From positions 62,001 through 126,000 of the forward strand of contig NZ_AJTS01000044.1 in NCBI RefSeq assembly GCF_000275725.1: a stretch of DNA of 64,000 nucleotides. The letters run 5' to 3'. The translations under genes and the position numbers were made by a program. The notes beneath the pieces were generated by a model, which saw only the letters and a list, made by a program, of their open reading frames with translations, did no database searches and was not told where the DNA came from. This DNA comes from Vreelandella stevensii S18214 (GTDB lineage: Bacteria > Pseudomonadota > Gammaproteobacteria > Pseudomonadales > Halomonadaceae). Of this stretch, positions 18,370 through 26,422 are shown piece after piece; position 1 is the first letter of the stretch, and every line of letters begins with the position of its first letter.

Positions 18370-19438
18370 TTAGACCGACCGGCCTATTAAGGCCCTTGCC
18401 AGCGCATTCCCGGATAGCCAGGCATCCTCGACTCGACTGCCTTTCCAGCTATCGCCGCATAGCGCGATGCCCTGCTGGCTGTATAGGTATCCCTGTGCTG
18501 CCGGCTCTTCAGCCTGGGCGTACCGCCAGCGATGGGCGCCCAGCTCTATCAATTCGGGAATCGATGCCGCAGGAGCGGGCAAGCATTCCAGAAAGGCCTC
18601 TAGCAGCTGCTGGGCCGCGTCCTCTGGCGTCAGCTCGATATGCGCATCGCTCCAGTCAAGTTGTGCAATCAGGCTCAGGCTTTCGGGCTGCTCGTCACGG
18701 CCCGGCTTGGTGTGGTTACGGGAGACGAGGCGCAGCTTGGGGTGCTGCGCATGCAGGCTTTGCCAGTGTTCGGCAACGCCCGAGGGCGCGGGTAGCGGCG
18801 CTGCAAAAATGGCCCAGGCAGCCCAGCACCCCCGCTGTGGACGCGCGTCACAGGCGGCGCTCAGCTCGGGAGCCCACTGGCCGATGAGTTCGCTAGCCTG
18901 GGGCGGCGGCGCTGTGATAACGACGCGGCTGAAGGGCCCATGATGGTTTCCTGCAGCGTCTTGCAAATGCCATTCGTCAGCCGTGACTCGCTGCAATGCA
19001 ACGATACGTGTTTCCGAATGGAAGGACGTGTTTGCATGAAGAGCGATGGCATCTATCAGATACCGAGTCAGCGCACTCATGCGCGGAGCCCCGGTATAAC
19101 GCCACTTGCCGTCATCGTGTGTTTGCCAACCGGATGCACTAGCCTGATAAGTGCACGTTGGCCAAGGGGCCACGCAGCCTGCGTCTTGCCACTGGGCGAG
19201 CTGTTGGGCGAAATCGGCATTGCGCACGGTAAATGCCTGAGCGCCCAGATCAAGCGTCGCCGCGGTGCGGCCCTCGCACCTTGTTGAATAGGCTGACCGT
19301 TACGCCTTGCTGTGCCAGCAGGTGGGCGCAGGCCAGTCCTGACATGCCTGCGCCGATGATGGCCACGGCGTCGTGTGGAGTCAGCGCAGGGGGGGCAGCA
19401 AGGTGTTGGGGCATGGCAGCTCGCGAAGTGGACATCAT
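18370..19438 (-). pseudogene. Renalase-like FAD/NAD(P)-dependent amine oxidase, frameshifted
   Basis: Two frames together cover one flavoprotein of about 350 aa. The 5' frame (19438-19250) carries the dinucleotide motif AVAIIGAGMSGLACAHLL and ends shortly after SLFNKVRGP. The 3' frame resumes with ATLDLGAQAFTVRNADFAQQ and continues to 18370. The family normally reads RGPGGR between them; here the junction near 19262-19275 reads as RG then GRTAATL in another frame, consistent with loss of 8 nt in a GC-rich stretch. It is either a true pseudogene or an assembly/sequencing error. It is read from the minus-strand side of the divergent promoter at 19456-19487. Confidence 0.8.
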
Positions 19439-19455
19439 GTTGAAGAGTGATTCTA

Positions 19456-19487
19456 TTGTAGCAGTTATGTATAGATATCGTACAATT
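19456..19487. promoter_or_regulatory. Symmetric divergent promoter with 19-bp spacers, MerR-type
   Basis: On the plus strand TTGTAG (19457-19462) and TACAAT (19482-19487) are 19 bp apart. On the minus strand TTGTAC (19486-19481) and TACAAT (19461-19456) are also 19 bp apart. The element is bounded by the perfect inverted repeat ATTGTA / TACAAT. Spacers of 19-20 bp are the hallmark of MerR-family-activated promoters. It serves the renalase-like gene on one side and the TIGR01777 epimerase on the other. Confidence 0.6.
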
Positions 19488-19603
19488 TAAAAAGTTGCAA
19501 TACGGATGGTTGACTCGCCCGCTGAACCCAGCGACGGCGTTTTGCCATAAGTGATGGATAGGTGACGGAATACAGGGGCTATTCAGCTTCAGGAGGTAAT
19601 ACC

Positions 19604-20506
19604 ATGCGAGTACTGATTACCGGCGGCAGCGGATTCGTGGGGCAGCGGTTATGTCCACAGCTGATTGCCCAAGGGCACGACGTGCAGGTGGTGTCGCGCA
19701 CGCCCCACAAGGTGCGCGGAAAGCTGCCACCCGAGTGTGATATTCGCGACAGCGCGCAGGCATTTATCGATACGCCCCCCGATGCGCTGGTGAACCTGGC
19801 AGGGGAGTCGATAGCCGCCAAACGTTGGAGCGCCGCGCAAAAGGAGCGGTTGATCCGCTCGCGGGTCGACAGCACCCAGCAGCTGGTGGCGCTGTGCGAG
19901 CAGTTGGCGGCCAACGGCCAGCCGTTGCCTGCAGTCCTGGTCAGTGGCTCGGCCATGGGGTATTACGGCGATCAGGGCAGCAAGGTCGTAGATGAGGCTA
20001 CCCCGCCCCACGATGAGTTTGCCCATCGGCTGTGTGCCCAGTGGGAAGCCGCTGCCAGGCCGGTGGAAGCTTTGGGGGTTCGGTTGGCCATTCTGCGCAT
20101 AGGCCTGGTGCTGGAGGCAGGCGGCGGCACCCTGCAAAAAATGGTGCCGCCTTTCAAGCTAGGGCTGGGTGGGCGGTTCGGCGATGGTCAGCAGTTCATG
20201 CCTTGGGTCCATCGAGACGATCTGGTGGCTGCCATTATCTTCTTGATCAACGGCTCTGGTCTGTCGGGCGTTTTCAACGGCAGCGCACCGCACCCGGTGA
20301 CCAATGCCGAGTTCACCCAGACGCTGGCCAGGCAGCTGCATCGTCCCGCCATTCTCCCGGTACCTGCCTTCGTGTTGAAGGCAGGCTTTGGCGAGATGTC
20401 ACAGCTGCTGTTGACCGGCGCGGACATGCGACCGGCACGACTGCTCGAGGAGGGATTCAGCTTTCAATACCCGACGCTACCGAAAGCGCTGGCGGCCATT
20501 TTCTAG
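19604..20506 (+). CDS. TIGR01777-family NAD-dependent epimerase (YfcH-like)
   Basis: 300-aa extended SDR protein of the TIGR01777 family. The cofactor motif ITGGSGFVGQRL is at residues 5-16, and LVNLAGESIAAKRWSAAQKE, typical of the family, follows. The catalytic region has SAMGYYGDQGSKVVDE. The C-terminal DUF1731-like segment ends at 20506. ATG 19604 is chosen because AGGAGGT lies 6 nt upstream; an earlier in-frame GTG at 19562 is rejected. Physiological substrate unknown. It is divergent from the renalase-like gene across the symmetric promoter, so it may belong to the same MerR-type regulon. Confidence 0.9.
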   Translation: MRVLITGGSGFVGQRLCPQLIAQGHDVQVVSRTPHKVRGKLPPECDIRDSAQAFIDTPPDALVNLAGESIAAKRWSAAQKERLIRSRVDSTQQLVALCEQLAANGQPLPAVLVSGSAMGYYGDQGSKVVDEATPPHDEFAHRLCAQWEAAARPVEALGVRLAILRIGLVLEAGGGTLQKMVPPFKLGLGGRFGDGQQFMPWVHRDDLVAAIIFLINGSGLSGVFNGSAPHPVTNAEFTQTLARQLHRPAILPVPAFVLKAGFGEMSQLLLTGADMRPARLLEEGFSFQYPTLPKALAAIF

Positions 20507-20525
20507 CCGCCAGCAAGCCGCTGGG

Positions 20526-23471
20526 CTAGGCGTTCGGGTCAACGGTGATGATGACCCGCACCGAGTCGAGCCGCAGGCGAGTGTTTTCGATGGCATCGCT
20601 GAGCGCCTGGCGCTCCTGCTTGAGGGCTTCCAGCTCCTCGCTGCGCACCGCCGGGTTGTGCTCTGCCAGCGCCGTCAGGCGGGCCAGCTCGGCATCCAGT
20701 TGAGCACGCATGCGCGTCTCGGCGGCTTCCACGATGCTGGGCAGCTCCCGCTCGGCCTCGCTCTCTCCTTGGGTCAGCAGGTCGCGCAGCTGGTCATGAC
20801 GGCTCTTGATCAGATCACGGGCAAGCGACTTGTTGACCTTCTGCAGGTTTTTGCCCAGCCCGGTAAAGGAGATCTTGCTGGTCAGATTGGCCCCGGACTC
20901 ATCCAGCAGCACCCGAACGGCCGTAGGGGGCAAAAAGCGGTTCAGGTGCAGCGCTTTAGGCGCAGGGCAGTGGGTACGGAAGATCAGCTCGGCCATCAGT
21001 CGACCGCTGGGAATGGCCGGATGGCGCAGCAGCGCCAGGGCGGTATTGCCCATGGTGCCATCCAGAATGCGGCCCATCATCTCGCGCAGCAGCGGGTGCT
21101 CCCAGGAGAGGCGTTGCACGTCATCCCGCGCCAGGGCCTGGCCACGGCTGTAGGTGGCAGAGAAGCCCTCTTCCCCTTTGACCAGCCCCGGCAGTCCGTC
21201 CAGCATGTGCTGGCTGGGCTGTAGGTGCAGCAGGCCATTGCCAATTTCCTGACTATCGACCCCGAATATATCCAGCGCACGCTCCACGTAGCGGGGCAGT
21301 GCCGGATCTTCATCCAGCTCACGTACCGCATCAATGACCTGTTGCGCCTGGGCCGGGCGGCAGGCGTTCAGCTCCAGCAACCGGTTGCGGCCCGCGTCGC
21401 GCTCGGCCAGTTTGGCGGTGAACATTGCGTGGGTTTCGTCGATGATCTCGGTGAGCGCCTCATCGTCGAGCAGCGCATCGGCCAGCGCGTCGCCAAAGGC
21501 GTCGAACAGGTCGCTGCCAATGCCGTGGGGCGCGCTGAAAGCGGCCATGCCTTCGTCGTACCAGCGCTGTAGTCGCTCCCCCGGGCTGCCGATGAAGCTG
21601 GGGACGTGCAGCTCGATGGCGTGGCGTTGGCCAATCCGGTCGAGGCGGCCAATCCGCTGCTCCAGCTGGTCCGGGTGCTGGGGCATGTCGAACATCACCA
21701 GATGACGACAGAACTGGAAGTTGCGGCCTTCGGAGCCGATCTCGGAGCACACCAGCACCTGGCAGCCATCTTCCTCGTCGGCGAAGGCGGCGGCGGCGCG
21801 GTCGCGCTCCACCAGCGACAGCCCTTCGTGGAAGACCGGTGCCTGGTAGCCGCCCAACACACGCAGGCCTTCGGCCAGTCCTTCGGCGGTCTCGCGGTGG
21901 TGGGCAATGACCAGCACCTTGTCGTTGGCAAAACCGTCTTCGCTGTCGTCACTGAGCTTTTCCAGCAGCCAGTTGACCCGGGGGTCGATATGCCACCAGG
22001 GTTCACCGTTCAGCGGATCATTGCTCAGCTCGCGGTACATGGCATCCGGATAGATCAGTACGTCCGGGTGGTCCATGCCGGTTTCGATCAGCAGCTCGTC
22101 CAGATAGTCCTCGTCGCGCTCCAGGCGGCGCAGCACTCGGCGATAGGCGGAAGGCAGCTCCAGCTTGGTCAGGTGCAGCCGCCGCTCCGGGAAGCCGCCC
22201 ACGTGGCGTCGGCTGTTGCGGAACATGACGCGCCCGGTGCCGTGACGGTCGAGCAGCGCATCGCGCAGTTGGGCACGGGCCGCGTCCTGCTGTTCAGAGC
22301 TGGCCTCGGCGTTGCACAGCGTCGCCAGCAGGGCCTGGCTGTCGCGGTCGTCGGCGATGGTGGCCACGCGCTCGCGGGCGCTGGGTGTCTGGGGCAGTTC
22401 CTCCAGCGCATCGATGGCGCTGGCCACGGCGACGTAGTGCTGCTCTTCGTCCTTGAAGCGCTCGATGTCGTGGTAGCGCTCCGGGTCCAGCAGGCGTAGC
22501 CGCGCAAAGTGGCTCTCCTGGCCCATCTGCTCGGGGGTGGCGGTGAGCAGCAGCAGGCCGGGGATCTCGGCGGCCAGCTGCTCCACGCACAGGTAGCCGG
22601 GGCCGCTGGTCTCCGGATGCCAATCCAGGTGATGCGCTTCGTCGACGATCAGCAGGTCGAAACGGCTGGACAGGGCCTGTTCCTGACGGTGACGATTGGC
22701 AAACAGCCAGCCCTGGCTGGCCAGCACCAGCTGGGCGCTCTCGAACGGATTGGCGCTGCCGTGGGCCTGGCTCTGATGCTCGTCGAGCAGCGTGACGGTC
22801 AGCGAGAAGCGGCGCAACAGCTCCACCAGCCACTGGTGGGTCAGGCTGTCGGGTACCAGAATCAGCGCGCGCTCTACGCGGCCTGCCAGCAGCAGGCGGT
22901 GGAGGATCAAACCTGCTTCAATGGTCTTGCCAAGCCCCACTTCATCGGCCAGCAGCACCCTGGGGGCGTGGCGGCGTGCGACTTCGTCGGCGATATAGAG
23001 CTGATGGGGAATCAGGTCGATGCGCGGCCCGGCAAACCCCAGGGCGCTGTGCTGTTCGATACGCTGAAAGTGATGCAGGGTACGAAAACGCAGGTCGAAC
23101 CAGTCGTTGCGGTCCACCTGGCCGGTCAGCAAGCGGTCACGGGCCTGGTCGAACTGCATGGTGTCGGCCAGGCGTGCTTCTGGCAGTTCGCGCAGGTTGC
23201 CGTCGCTGTCTTCACCGATGTAGGTGATCAGACCACGGCTCTCTTTGCTGTCGTCCACGATCATCTGCCAGCCGTCGGCTGACAGGACCCGGTCACCGCT
23301 GCCGAACATGACTCGGGTGAGGGGCGCCTGGCGGGTGTTGTAGGTGCGGGTTTCCTGGCTGGCACTGAACAAGATGGTAACGCTACGGGCGTCGCAGTTA
23401 AGCACGGTGCCAAGCCCAAGCTCGGCCTCACCGTCGCTAATCCAGCGCTGGCCGGGAGAAAAATCGCTCAT
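20526..23471 (-). CDS. rapA: RNA polymerase-associated protein RapA (HepA)
   Basis: 981-aa Swi2/Snf2-type ATPase that binds RNA polymerase and promotes its recycling. N-terminal Tudor-like segments begin SDFSPGQRWISDGEAELGLG. Walker A LLADEVGLGKTIEAGLIL lies near residues 173-190 and the DEAH box (LLIVDEAHHL) at about 277-280. The helicase C-terminal half has VLVCSEIGSEGRNFQFC and QRIGRLDRIGQ. Length matches E. coli RapA (968). The start at 23471 is preceded by GAGGC. It is transcribed away from the rearranged tlpA/IS locus, 114 nt downstream of the TlpA-like stop. Confidence 0.97.
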   Translation of the reverse strand: MSDFSPGQRWISDGEAELGLGTVLNCDARSVTILFSASQETRTYNTRQAPLTRVMFGSGDRVLSADGWQMIVDDSKESRGLITYIGEDSDGNLRELPEARLADTMQFDQARDRLLTGQVDRNDWFDLRFRTLHHFQRIEQHSALGFAGPRIDLIPHQLYIADEVARRHAPRVLLADEVGLGKTIEAGLILHRLLLAGRVERALILVPDSLTHQWLVELLRRFSLTVTLLDEHQSQAHGSANPFESAQLVLASQGWLFANRHRQEQALSSRFDLLIVDEAHHLDWHPETSGPGYLCVEQLAAEIPGLLLLTATPEQMGQESHFARLRLLDPERYHDIERFKDEEQHYVAVASAIDALEELPQTPSARERVATIADDRDSQALLATLCNAEASSEQQDAARAQLRDALLDRHGTGRVMFRNSRRHVGGFPERRLHLTKLELPSAYRRVLRRLERDEDYLDELLIETGMDHPDVLIYPDAMYRELSNDPLNGEPWWHIDPRVNWLLEKLSDDSEDGFANDKVLVIAHHRETAEGLAEGLRVLGGYQAPVFHEGLSLVERDRAAAAFADEEDGCQVLVCSEIGSEGRNFQFCRHLVMFDMPQHPDQLEQRIGRLDRIGQRHAIELHVPSFIGSPGERLQRWYDEGMAAFSAPHGIGSDLFDAFGDALADALLDDEALTEIIDETHAMFTAKLAERDAGRNRLLELNACRPAQAQQVIDAVRELDEDPALPRYVERALDIFGVDSQEIGNGLLHLQPSQHMLDGLPGLVKGEEGFSATYSRGQALARDDVQRLSWEHPLLREMMGRILDGTMGNTALALLRHPAIPSGRLMAELIFRTHCPAPKALHLNRFLPPTAVRVLLDESGANLTSKISFTGLGKNLQKVNKSLARDLIKSRHDQLRDLLTQGESEAERELPSIVEAAETRMRAQLDAELARLTALAEHNPAVRSEELEALKQERQALSDAIENTRLRLDSVRVIITVDPNA

Positions 23472-23585
23472 GATGCCTCGAGGAAGTCGTCAAAATCGGG
23501 TCGCTCGCCACCGGAATGAGCCTCGGTGGCAGACAGGGCGGGGGATTCTAACGCAAAGCAGCGAGGGGATTAAGGGCTATCATGG

Positions 23586-24367
23586 TCAATCGTTCAGCCA
23601 GCGCTCCAGGTGAGCACGGGTGAGTTCACCCACATGCACGTCCAGGGTACGCCCTTGGGCGTCGAACAGTACGGTCGTGGGCAGGCCGGGGGCTGCGAAT
23701 TCGGCCATCAGCAGCTGCCGAGGGTCGCGCAGTGCATGACGAAACACCAACTGCTGTTCATCCAGGTAGCGCACGATGGGCAACAGGTCTTCGCCCTGGT
23801 TGACCACCACCACGCTGACCCCGTCCCGCTGGTCTGCGGCTTCCAGCAGCGGCATTTCGCGGAGGCAGGGCGGGCACCAGGTGGCCCACAGGTTGACCAT
23901 CAGCAGGTCACCTTGCGCATCGAGGGAGGCCAAATTCACCGGGTTGCCGTCCAGGTCTTCCAGGGTGATGTCCGGCACGGACGCCACCGCAAAGGAGGGC
24001 CCCAGCGGCGCCAGGGTGACCAGAACCAGCCACAGGCTGGCGGCACCTACGGTCATGGCCAGGCCGCCGAGCATGGCCAGCAGCCGTTCACGCAGTGCCC
24101 AGGCGGTCCATACAAGACCCGCTACCATGCCGCCAAGGGCATTGAAACCTGGCTGCCACAGCTTGAGGATATCCAGCGGCGCCTGACTGTAGCTCTCCCA
24201 GTGTAGAATGACGAACACGCCACGAGCGCCGACCAGCCATACCAGCAGCAAGCCGTTGAACCAGCGCGTGTGCTGCTGAGCACTCAGCCCCAGCAGGTAG
24301 CGGCTGCTCACCAGTAGCATGAGCGCCACACCCAAGGCGTAGAGACGTGGCGTCGAGATTAGCAGCG
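23586..24367 (-). pseudogene. TlpA-like membrane-anchored thioredoxin, C-terminal 97% (5' end inverted away)
   Basis: This frame encodes about 259 residues from LLISTPRLYALGVALML to the stop. Four or five hydrophobic segments come first, then a periplasmic thioredoxin domain with NLWATWCPPCLREMPLLEA (CxxC active site) and GLPTTVLFDAQG (cis-proline loop). It would act as a thiol-disulfide reductase. The native first nine codons are absent here but are found on the plus strand at 25814-25839. Upstream of 24367 the frame runs without interruption into the N-terminal half of TnpB, so it has lost its own start and promoter. If expressed at all, it is as a TnpB-TlpA chimera. Confidence 0.85.
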
Positions 24368-24860
24368 TCGGCTGCACGTCCACCTCGACCGCAACATTGA
24401 AATACCACCGGCCCCGGCTATCTTCGTTGAAACTGCCGGCACGGAACTTGTATGTCGACAGGCCGTAGCTATCCCACACCTTGAAGTAGGTGCCGTTGTG
24501 AAATACCTGCCCGTTCTTCCACTTGGCCGCGCCGGTATTGACCGGAATCCAGCCAAGTGAGCGGCGTACACCGCCGGACTTGCGCCAATTCAAGCGGGGC
24601 TTTTTGAACTGCTTGCGGCGGGCAACGTATTCAGCAGCGATGCATTGCAGCGTTTGGCTGTGCAGGCCGAGGTCCTTGCCAGCACCCTTGGTATAGGGGT
24701 GCATGTCGTAGGCAGACAGAAACAGACCTTTCTCCCGAATGGCTCGGGAAGACAGTTCGTTGAGGTAGTTCCAAACAAAATTCACGCTGCGGGCCATGCG
24801 GTTAAGCTCGGCGGCGTGTTTGTCCTTCACTCGAACCTTGAGGGTCTTGGTCTGCTTCAT
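24366..24860 (-). pseudogene. tnpB: IS200/IS605-family tnpB, N-terminal half
   Basis: About 165 codons from ATG 24860: MKQTKTLKVRVKDKHAAELN, then VNFVWNYLNELS and FLSAYDMHPYTKGAGKDLGL, SLGWIPVNTG, ending RGRWYFNVAVEVDVQPT. This is the helix-turn-helix/wedge half of TnpB, the RNA-guided nuclease of these elements. The sequence stops at the inversion breakpoint and continues in frame into the TlpA-like gene. The RuvC half lies 1.5 kb away on the opposite strand (25840-26405). Divergent from tnpA, with 21 nt between starts. Confidence 0.88.
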
Positions 24861-24881
24861 GGCTTCGAATATACTTGGTCT

Positions 24882-25298
24882 ATGGAAACCAAACAAGCTA
24901 TCAGAACAGGAAGACACTGCGTTTTTAAACTCCATGCCCATTTGGTATTTGTCACCAGGTATCGGGGCAAGGTGTTCACCGGCGCGCATCTCAACTCCCT
25001 CGAATTGCTTTTCGACCGAGTGTGTCGGGACTTCGAGGCGGAGCTACAGGAGTTCAACGGTGAAACCGATCACGTCCATTTGCTTGTCAACTTTCCACCC
25101 AAAGTGGCGGTATCCAGGCTGGTGAATAGTTTGAAGGGGGTATCCAGCCGGCGGATGAAGTTACTACACCCTGAACTGGTGCAGCCCGCCTACCGGAAGA
25201 ACTCGCTGTGGAGTCCAAGCTACTTTGCGGGAAGTGTCGGAGGCGCCCCCCTGAGCATGGTCAAGCAGTATATTGAGCAACAATCGAGGCCGGACTAG
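24882..25298 (+). CDS. tnpA: IS200/IS605-family Y1 transposase TnpA
   Basis: 138-aa single-strand DNA transposase. The HUH motif appears as DHVHLLVNFPP near residue 66, and the catalytic tyrosine is in SMVKQYIEQQ near the C-terminus. Other family signatures are HLVFVTRYRGKVF and YRKNSLWSPSYFAGSVGG. The protein appears full length. ATG 24882 gives METKQAIRTGRHCVFKLHAH. The stop codon lies inside the stem of the terminal hairpin. Both element ends still exist but are no longer in their original relation, so autonomous transposition of the whole element is unlikely. Confidence 0.93.
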   Translation: METKQAIRTGRHCVFKLHAHLVFVTRYRGKVFTGAHLNSLELLFDRVCRDFEAELQEFNGETDHVHLLVNFPPKVAVSRLVNSLKGVSSRRMKLLHPELVQPAYRKNSLWSPSYFAGSVGGAPLSMVKQYIEQQSRPD

Positions 25299-25529
25299 GG
25301 GCGCTCTCGCGCCCCTCGCTATCCATCCTCGCACTAGAATGTTCGATAACCACTTTTCCAGGCGCAGCACACGACTGATCCAAGCGTTGAAGTGTCGCCA
25401 CCAGCCTCCGGGCTCTTCACTCAGCACCGCCAGTTGCCCTTCCTGCTGCCACTGCCAGACCAGCTGCCCTTGCGCATCCAGCGACACCTTCAGCGCTTGC
25501 CAGGCAGAGGCGTCAGCCTGATGATTCAC
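25164..25529 (-). pseudogene. Small ORF resembling a phospholipase D-family C-terminal tail, reading into the IS
   Basis: A GTG at 25529, overlapping the stop of the upstream 77-aa gene by 14 nt and preceded by GGAAG, opens a 121-codon frame. The first 65-70 residues (WQALKVSLDAQGQLVW, LSEEPGGWWRHFNAWISRVL) resemble the C-terminal tail of phospholipase D/cardiolipin-synthase-like proteins. The rest is read-through into the IS terminus and antisense of tnpA, so the native C-terminus has been displaced by the insertion. No HKD catalytic motif is present. Either a remnant or a small gene truncated by the IS. Confidence 0.4.
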
Positions 25530-25746
25530 GCGCAGCTTCCGCTTGCTGCTTCTGGCGGCGTTTGGCCCGATACCAGCGCAGCGTGGCAATGGTCAGCGCC
25601 ACGCCCACCATGGCCGCCAGCACGCCCCCCTGCCAGGGCCGGGCGGCGTCGCCCATCACGGTTTCCAGAGTGATAATGAGCGTTAGCCCCAACGCCTGAG
25701 AGCCAATCGCCAGGGCGCGCAGGCGGTCAAAGGAAGTTTGCGACAT
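25513..25746 (-). CDS. Small two-helix membrane protein of unknown function
   Basis: 77 aa from ATG 25746 (MSQTSFDRLRALAIGSQALG), with GGAGAGG just upstream. Two hydrophobic segments (about residues 11-30 and 41-58) are followed by a basic tail, RWYRAKRRQKQQAEAA. Family not recognised. In the reconstructed pre-inversion order it would be divergent from the tlpA-like gene, sharing a promoter region of about 60 bp. A longer frame to 25770 exists. Confidence 0.6.
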   Translation of the reverse strand: MSQTSFDRLRALAIGSQALGLTLIITLETVMGDAARPWQGGVLAAMVGVALTIATLRWYRAKRRQKQQAEAARESSG

Positions 25747-25801
25747 CGACCTCTCCATGATGTGTTGCATGCATGATATGGTGAATCAGTGTAACTGCTT
25801 A

Positions 25802-25839
25802 ATGGACAAACTGATGAATGCCATTGCACTTGGTCCGCT
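25802..25839 (+). pseudogene. 5' end of the tlpA-like gene, displaced by inversion
   Basis: Codons from ATG 25814 read MNAIALGPL, the expected N-terminus of this TlpA-like family; an in-frame ATG at 25802 adds MDKL. At 25836-25839 (CGCT) the sequence switches to the C-terminal half of tnpB. Joining it at CGCT to the minus-strand sequence at 24364-24367 gives MNAIALGPLLISTPRLYALG, a seamless tlpA frame. In its present place the frame ends after about 25 codons. Confidence 0.8.
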
Positions 25840-26422
25840 TTGGGCAGGGCGCCGTTGGCATCGACCTTGGGCTCAAGGATGTGGCCACCTGTAGCGATGG
25901 AGGAAGGCTGGAAAACAGCCGCTTCTACCGCCGCATGGAAGACCAGTTGGCGACAGCCCAACGTGCCCGCAACAAGCGGCGGGTAAAAGCTATTCACGCC
26001 AAGATCAAGAACCGTCGCCAGGACGCGCAGCACAAGTTTTCCCGGAAACTCGTCAACCAGTACGGCGAAATCGTCGTGGGCGATGTTTCCTCAACCAGGC
26101 TCGCGAAGACCAGGATGGCCAAAAGCGTCTACGACGCTGGCTGGTCACAACTGAAAACGATGCTGGAATATAAATGCGCTCACGCAGGCATCGTCTTCAA
26201 GGTCGTTCGCGAAACCAACACCACCCGCGCCTGTTCGTCGTGCGGCTCGCTTAGCGGGCCGCAGGGCGTCAACGGGTTGCGAGTAAGGGTCTGGGAGTGC
26301 GTGGAGTGTGGTGTACTCCACGACCGGGACGTGAATGCGGCCCGGAATATCCTCAGCCTCGGGGCAGGACGTTGCCCTCAAGAAGTTGGAATCCCCGTCC
26401 TTTAGGGCGGGGAGGACGTCAA
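25836..26422. mobile_element. IS200/IS605-type element, 3' half of tnpB and tnpB-side terminus
   Basis: Ends with a hairpin CCCCGTCC / TTTA / GGGCGGGG (26393-26412, one T-G wobble) followed by AGGACGTCAA. A terminus ending TCAA after such a hairpin is characteristic of this family's right end. The right end is therefore placed at 26422, followed by chromosomal GACCGCTC. It is the partner of the fragment at 24366-25345. Confidence 0.82.
25840..26405 (+). pseudogene. tnpB: IS200/IS605-family tnpB, C-terminal RuvC half
   Basis: About 188 residues from GQGAVGIDLGLKDVATCSDG to GRCPQEVGIPVL. RuvC-like acidic residues are visible in GIDLG, IVVGDVSS and HDRDVNAARNIL. The zinc ribbon has CSSCG and CVECG. 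The N-terminal half is at 24366-24860 on the other strand. An ATG at 25818, inside the tlpA 5' remnant but in a shifted frame, opens this half as a 195-codon frame, so separate translation is possible in principle. A split TnpB is not expected to work as a nuclease. Confidence 0.88.

Larger units (their letters stand above)
23586..24860 (-). other. Chimeric in-frame reading frame TnpB-N / TlpA-C
   Basis: The inversion joined the first 165 codons of tnpB to the last 259 of the tlpA-like gene in one open frame of 424 codons. The junction reads VQPT-LLIS at about 24366. A product would have a basic DNA/RNA-binding-like N-terminus in front of several membrane helices and a thioredoxin domain. The frame being open is a direct observation; expression and function are unknown and probably absent. 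Confidence 0.75.
24366..25345. mobile_element. IS200/IS605-type element, tnpA end plus 5' half of tnpB (inverted fragment)
   Basis: This part of the element holds the 5' half of tnpB, complete tnpA and the tnpA-side terminus. That terminus has a subterminal perfect hairpin (AGGGGCGC, TCTC loop, GCGCCCCT at 25297-25316), typical of the structures TnpA recognises. The exact end was not fixed and lies about 25320-25345. The rest of the element is at 25836-26422. The two pieces rejoin if 24368-25835 is flipped. Confidence 0.8.

Noticed and set aside
24645-24881. N-terminal extension of TnpA to 24645
   Set aside because: The extension is antisense to tnpB and unlike TnpA; ATG 24882 gives the standard family length.
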